From the NCBI RefSeq assembly GCF_001642935.1, contig NZ_CP016761.1, positions 124,001-188,000 of the forward strand: a stretch of DNA of 64,000 nt, read 5' to 3'. The stretch's first letter is position 1, and each line of letters starts with the position of its first letter. The notes beneath the pieces were generated by a model. That model had not been told where the DNA came from and ran no database searches. It saw only the letters and a list, made by a program, of their open reading frames with translations. This DNA is from Fictibacillus arsenicus (GTDB lineage Bacteria; Bacillota; Bacilli; Bacillales; Fictibacillaceae). Shown here one piece after another: positions 61,323 through 64,000 of this stretch. A program made the position numbers and the translations under genes.

Positions 61323-61724
61323 ATGAGCACACCTCAAGGGTTTCACCACGTAGAAATTAATGTTCATGATCTTACACGGACAAAGTCATTTTATGGCTGG
61401 CTGATGGCTGAGCTGGGCTTCGATCTATTTCAAGAATGGGATAAAGGTATAAGTTATAAGTGTGGTTCAGCATATCTGGTTTTTACACAAACAGAAGCTA
61501 AGTACAGAGAATTTTCGTTCCATCGCAAACACACAGGTCTGAATCATTTAGCTTTCTGGGCTAAATCACGTGCGCATGTGGAGCACCTTCGTGTACAATT
61601 GAATGAAAATAAAGTACCTTTTTTATATGATAATGATTATCCCTTTGCTGGGGGCGAAGGGCATTACGCTTTGTTTTTTGAAGATCCAGACCGCATAAAA
61701 ATTGAAATTGTGGCGCCGAGGTGA
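61323..61724 (+). CDS. VOC (glyoxalase/bleomycin-resistance) family protein
   Basis: A 133-residue VOC protein: GFHHVEINVHDLTRTKSFYGWLM at the start (split by helix), GLNHLAFWAKS near 80 and a C-terminal FFEDPDRIKIEIVAP with metal-ligand Glu. The set His/Glu suggests metal binding. A GGGAGAT lies before the ATG. Its end precedes sipS-like by seven bases, suggesting one transcript. Confidence 0.82.
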   Translation: MSTPQGFHHVEINVHDLTRTKSFYGWLMAELGFDLFQEWDKGISYKCGSAYLVFTQTEAKYREFSFHRKHTGLNHLAFWAKSRAHVEHLRVQLNENKVPFLYDNDYPFAGGEGHYALFFEDPDRIKIEIVAPR

Positions 61725-61731
61725 TGAAGAC

Positions 61732-62292
61732 ATGATAGAACAGGAAAAAGAGACCCAGCAGCAGAAGAGTGAATGGGTAAGCTGGCTTAAAGCGATCGGT
61801 TTTGCACTCGTATTTGTTTTCATAACGAAGGCCTATTTCTTCGCACCATATATGGTTGAAGGTGCTTCTATGTCACCTACCCTTCATGATCAGGAAAAGT
61901 TATACGTAAACAAAATCGTTTATGCTTTTTCTGAACCGAAAAAAGGGGATATTGTCATCATTAAAGGTGATGATAAACGGTACGTAAAACGAATAATAGG
62001 GGTTGAAGGAGACGTGATTCAAATGAAGAGTGACGTTCTCTATGTTAATAATAAAAAAGTTAAAGAATCGTATTTGCACGAAAATAAATCAGAAGCAAAA
62101 AGCCTAGGAGTGCATTTAACGGAAGATTTCGGACCCTTAAAAGTACCAAAGGGCAAAGTCTTCGTAATGGGAGACAACAGACTGAACAGCATGGATTCAC
62201 GAAATGGATTAGGTTTGATTGAAACAAAATCAATTGAAGGCCGTTCAGAAGTCGTGATCTATCCATTTTCTGAAATGAGAGCAACTCAATAA
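61732..62292 (+). CDS. sipS: Type I signal peptidase
   Basis: Cleaves signal peptides of exported proteins at the outer face of the membrane. One N-terminal membrane segment (about 19-38) precedes catalytic Ser46 in GASMSPT and Lys86 in RYVKRIIG; GDNRLNSMDSR near 147 is the last family box. ATG 61732 follows GAGGTGATG and gives 186 residues, the size of SipS/SipT. Which sip paralogue it is cannot be told. Confidence 0.9.
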   Translation: MIEQEKETQQQKSEWVSWLKAIGFALVFVFITKAYFFAPYMVEGASMSPTLHDQEKLYVNKIVYAFSEPKKGDIVIIKGDDKRYVKRIIGVEGDVIQMKSDVLYVNNKKVKESYLHENKSEAKSLGVHLTEDFGPLKVPKGKVFVMGDNRLNSMDSRNGLGLIETKSIEGRSEVVIYPFSEMRATQ

Positions 62293-62318
62293 AAAGTACA
62301 GCGGTGCTGTGCTTTTTT
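62293..62318 (+). terminator. Terminator after the signal peptidase gene
   Basis: AAAGTACAGC-GGT-GCTGTGCTTTTTT. Confidence 0.75.
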
Positions 62319-62344
62319 CTTATATACAAAAAGGAGAATAAGAG

Positions 62345-62842
62345 ATGAACCGATGCAAATGGAGTGAAGAAAGTGAAATGCTACAACTCTATCATGACGA
62401 AGAATGGGGCAAAAAGGCAGAAGGGAATAACAAACTGTTTGAAGGCTTAACACTTGAGCTGTTTCAATCAGGATTAAGCTGGAGAACCATTCTTCATAAA
62501 AGAGAAAACTTCAGAAAAGCCTTCGCTGATTTTAACATAGAAAAGGTAAGACAGTTTGGCGAAGAAGATGTTGAAAGATTAGTAGCAGACGCTGGAATAG
62601 TAAGACACCGGAAAAAGATTGAAGCAACGATCGAGAATGCCAAACGTGTGGAAGAGCTTGTAAGAGATTATGGGAGCTTTGATGCCTTTTTGGATCAGCT
62701 GCCAGAAGATAAACTTGAAAAACAAAAAGTATTAAAGAAAACATTCAGGCATTTCGGCTTAACGACAGCAGAAAGCTTTTTAGAAGCAACAGGCAGAATA
62801 CCCGCTTCACATAGTGAACACTGTTTCATGTTCAACAGCTAG
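62345..62842 (+). CDS. tag: DNA-3-methyladenine glycosylase I-like protein
   Basis: Tag removes 3-methyladenine from DNA. The 165-residue protein shows CKW and YHDEEWG at the start, LSWRTILHKRENFRKAF near 47, DAGIVRHRKKIEATIENA near 82. Zinc ligands Cys4, His17, His156 and Cys160 match the E. coli pattern (H-x3-C at the end). It is shorter than the E. coli enzyme by about 20 residues. AAAAGGAGAA precedes the ATG. Confidence 0.85.
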   Translation: MNRCKWSEESEMLQLYHDEEWGKKAEGNNKLFEGLTLELFQSGLSWRTILHKRENFRKAFADFNIEKVRQFGEEDVERLVADAGIVRHRKKIEATIENAKRVEELVRDYGSFDAFLDQLPEDKLEKQKVLKKTFRHFGLTTAESFLEATGRIPASHSEHCFMFNS

Positions 62843-62903
62843 ACAATAAATGAGGGGCATAACTGTTATTTCCTGCATAAGCTAAAGCGGGAGGTATCAC
62901 GCT

Positions 62904-63239
62904 ATGCCCTATGTGATCTATGTATCAACAACTAGGAAAAGACTCGCCCTAGCGAAGGATGGCAAAGTAATCAAACGCTATCCGATTGGAGTCGGGAAAA
63001 TGCTTACCCCAACACCCACAGGAACATATACCATTATCAATAAAGCACCGAACCCAGGCGGACCTTTTGGTGTCATGTGGCTGGGACTTTCCCGGCCGCA
63101 TTATGGAATTCATGGTACAGACAACCCTGCATCAATTGGAAAAAATGTATCAAAAGGCTGCATACGAATGCACAATAACCACGTGCTAGAGCTTTCCAAG
63201 CTAGTGCCAATTGGGACGAAGGTGGTTATAAGTGCATAA
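62904..63239 (+). CDS. L,D-transpeptidase (YkuD-domain)
   Basis: A 111-residue minimal YkuD domain: [26 protein letters not shown] near 36, then HGT (His70) and SKGCIRMHN with the nucleophile Cys86. There is no signal peptide and no LysM domain, unlike B. subtilis YkuD; small leaderless YkuD proteins occur in Bacillus and may act on the spore. GGGAGGT precedes the ATG. Confidence 0.85.
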   Translation: MPYVIYVSTTRKRLALAKDGKVIKRYPIGVGKMLTPTPTGTYTIINKAPNPGGPFGVMWLGLSRPHYGIHGTDNPASIGKNVSKGCIRMHNNHVLELSKLVPIGTKVVISA

Positions 63240-63241
63240 GG

Positions 63242-63270
63242 AAACCCCAATCTGGTAGATTGGGGTTTTA
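63242..63270. terminator. Terminator between the L,D-transpeptidase and the repeat-peptide gene
   Basis: AAACCCCAATCT-GGT-AGATTGGGGTTTT, usable from both sides. Confidence 0.85.
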
Positions 63271-63277
63271 TAAATCC

Positions 63278-63709
63278 TTATGAATAGATTGTTAGAGACT
63301 TAATCCCAGGGCTGTTATCAGAAGCAATATTTAAGCTTTTGATACCCGGGCTATTGTCAGAAGCAAGTCTTAAACTCTTAATACCGGGACTGTTATCAGA
63401 AGCAAGCTTTAAACTTTTGATACCCGGGCTATTGTCAGAAGCAAGTCTTAAACTTTTGATACCTGGGCTATTGTCAGAAGCAAGTCTTAAACTCTTAATA
63501 CCCGGACTGTTATCAGAAGCAAGTCTTAGACTCTTAATACCAGGACTATTGTCAGAAGCGAGTCTTAAACTTTTAATACCTGGACTGTTGTCAGAAGCAA
63601 TTTTTAAACTCTTAATCCCTGGGCTGTTATCAGAACTATAAAGAGAAGAAAAGTTTAAGAGAGAAAAAACACCTATACCTACTACCAATAAATAAATTAA
63701 TTTTTTCAT
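63278..63709 (-). CDS. Secreted nine-repeat peptide precursor (Phr-like propeptide)
   Basis: The 143-residue product has a signal peptide (KK, then LIYLLVVGIGVFSLL) and nine head-to-tail repeats of 13 residues, ASDNSPGIKSLRL, filling the rest. The ten residues SDNSPGIKSL are invariant in all nine; only the linker positions change (RL, KL, KI, NI, TI). AGGAGGAT precedes the ATG. It starts 18 bases after the stop of a Rap-like gene, the place of phr genes. I infer a multi-copy signalling peptide; a structural repeat protein is the main alternative. Confidence 0.75.
   Translation of the reverse strand: MKKLIYLLVVGIGVFSLLNFSSLYSSDNSPGIKSLKIASDNSPGIKSLRLASDNSPGIKSLRLASDNSPGIKSLRLASDNSPGIKSLRLASDNSPGIKSLKLASDNSPGIKSLRLASDNSPGIKSLNIASDNSPGIKSLTIYS
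63283..63633 (-). repeat. 39-nt tandem coding repeat (nine copies)
   Basis: Period of 39 bases: the mark AAGC (plus strand) falls at 63322, 63361, 63400, 63439, 63478, 63517, 63556 and 63595. Units differ mostly at third codon positions (GAC/GAT, AAT/AAC, CCA/CCG/CCT), so the repeat is kept at protein level. Confidence 0.92.
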
Positions 63710-63727
63710 TATATTCTATCCTCCTGG

Positions 63728-64000
63728 TTAATATATATTTTTCCTAGCATTATTTGCTACACGGTAGTACTCACTAGCTTTCTTATAATGACTTTGATCA
63801 AAATATATATCAGCTAATAATTCCGAGTGAGTAGCAACAAGTTCCCAAATTCCTTTTTGTTTAAAGAAAGGAATAGCAGTTTTCCTTAAATATTGTAAAA
63901 ATTCATCTGAATGCATGTCGTTAATTTTATAACGTAAGATAATTAAATTATAGTAAGGTTCTTGTTCTTCATTTACTAGTTTTAGACCTTTAGGAATTAA
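63728..64000 (-). CDS. Rap/RRNPP-type TPR protein, C-terminal part (5' end outside window)
   Basis: The open frame runs from the window edge (LIPKGLKLVNEE...) to the TAA at 63728, 90 residues. It shows TPR-like helices and the kind of ending common in Rap phosphatases and related receptors: AIPFFKQKGIWELVATHSELLADIYFDQ then HYKKASEYYRVANNARK. The ATG at 63916 is internal. Rap proteins dephosphorylate Spo0F or bind response regulators and are blocked by imported Phr peptides; the gene downstream fits that role. Confidence 0.75.
   Translation of the reverse strand, partial: LIPKGLKLVNEEQEPYYNLIILRYKINDMHSDEFLQYLRKTAIPFFKQKGIWELVATHSELLADIYFDQSHYKKASEYYRVANNARKNIY

Noticed and set aside
63283-63640. 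The 39-nt repeats as a possible CRISPR array
   Set aside because: The period is a multiple of three with no unique spacers, the units vary at third codon positions, and an open frame with ribosome binding site and signal peptide runs through them.

Overview
The window is chromosomal DNA from an endospore-forming member of the Bacillaceae. Evidence: a Bacillus-type 16S/23S/5S operon, ribosome binding sites close to AAGGAGG, the sporulation and germination genes ybaK, cwlD, gerD, kbaA and pdaB, a Spo0E-like protein, and the Bacillus subtilis order of genes from the S10/spc/alpha ribosomal cluster through rplM-rpsI, ybaK-cwlD-salA-gerD-kbaA-pdaB, an rRNA/tRNA operon, sigW-rsiW-cdaA-cdaR-glmM and glmS. 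The 16S and repeat content would fit Fictibacillus or a close relative; that genus call is an inference.

Layout. 1-11465: ribosomal proteins from rpsC (cut by the window edge) to rplQ, with secY, adk, map, a KOW protein, infA and rpoA. 11861-16107: energy-coupling factor transporter (ecfA1-ecfA2-ecfT), truA, rplM-rpsI. 16475-21235: ybaK, cwlD, salA, gerD, kbaA, pdaB. 21607-27828: rRNA operon with two tandem promoters, 16S, 23S, 5S and eight tRNA genes (Asn, Thr, Glu, Val, Thr, Tyr, Gly, Ala). 28518-37407: arginase, a Spo0E-like protein, sigW-rsiW, the c-di-AMP cyclase module cdaA-cdaR with glmM, then glmS behind its ribozyme. 37452-51275: accessory genes (MerR/SRPBCC pair, orphan peptide-type ABC permeases, DinB, class A PBP, GNAT/TetR pair, sigX-rsiX and a degenerate NlpC/P60 protein). 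51472-63239: swrC-type RND pump, uvsE, an SDR/QueA-like/VOC operon, a split LTA-synthase-like gene, signal peptidase I, a Tag-like glycosylase and an L,D-transpeptidase. 63278-64000 (minus strand): the C-terminus of a Rap/RRNPP-type TPR protein followed at once by a secreted precursor made of nine 13-residue repeats.

Most interesting points: (1) the Rap-like receptor plus nine-copy peptide precursor, which looks like a multi-copy quorum-sensing pheromone gene; (2) an exact 63-nt tandem duplication inside the 23S rRNA; (3) a six-copy intergenic element, up to about 280 nt, with a palindromic GC-rich core and imperfect inverted ends; (4) a second intergenic repeat family built of units spaced exactly or nearly 21 nt apart behind a shared header; (5) a secreted NlpC/P60 protein with all three catalytic positions replaced, next to sigX-rsiX; (6) frameshifts splitting a class A PBP tail and an LTA-synthase-like gene. 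All functional assignments come from reading the sequence alone; no database search was run.
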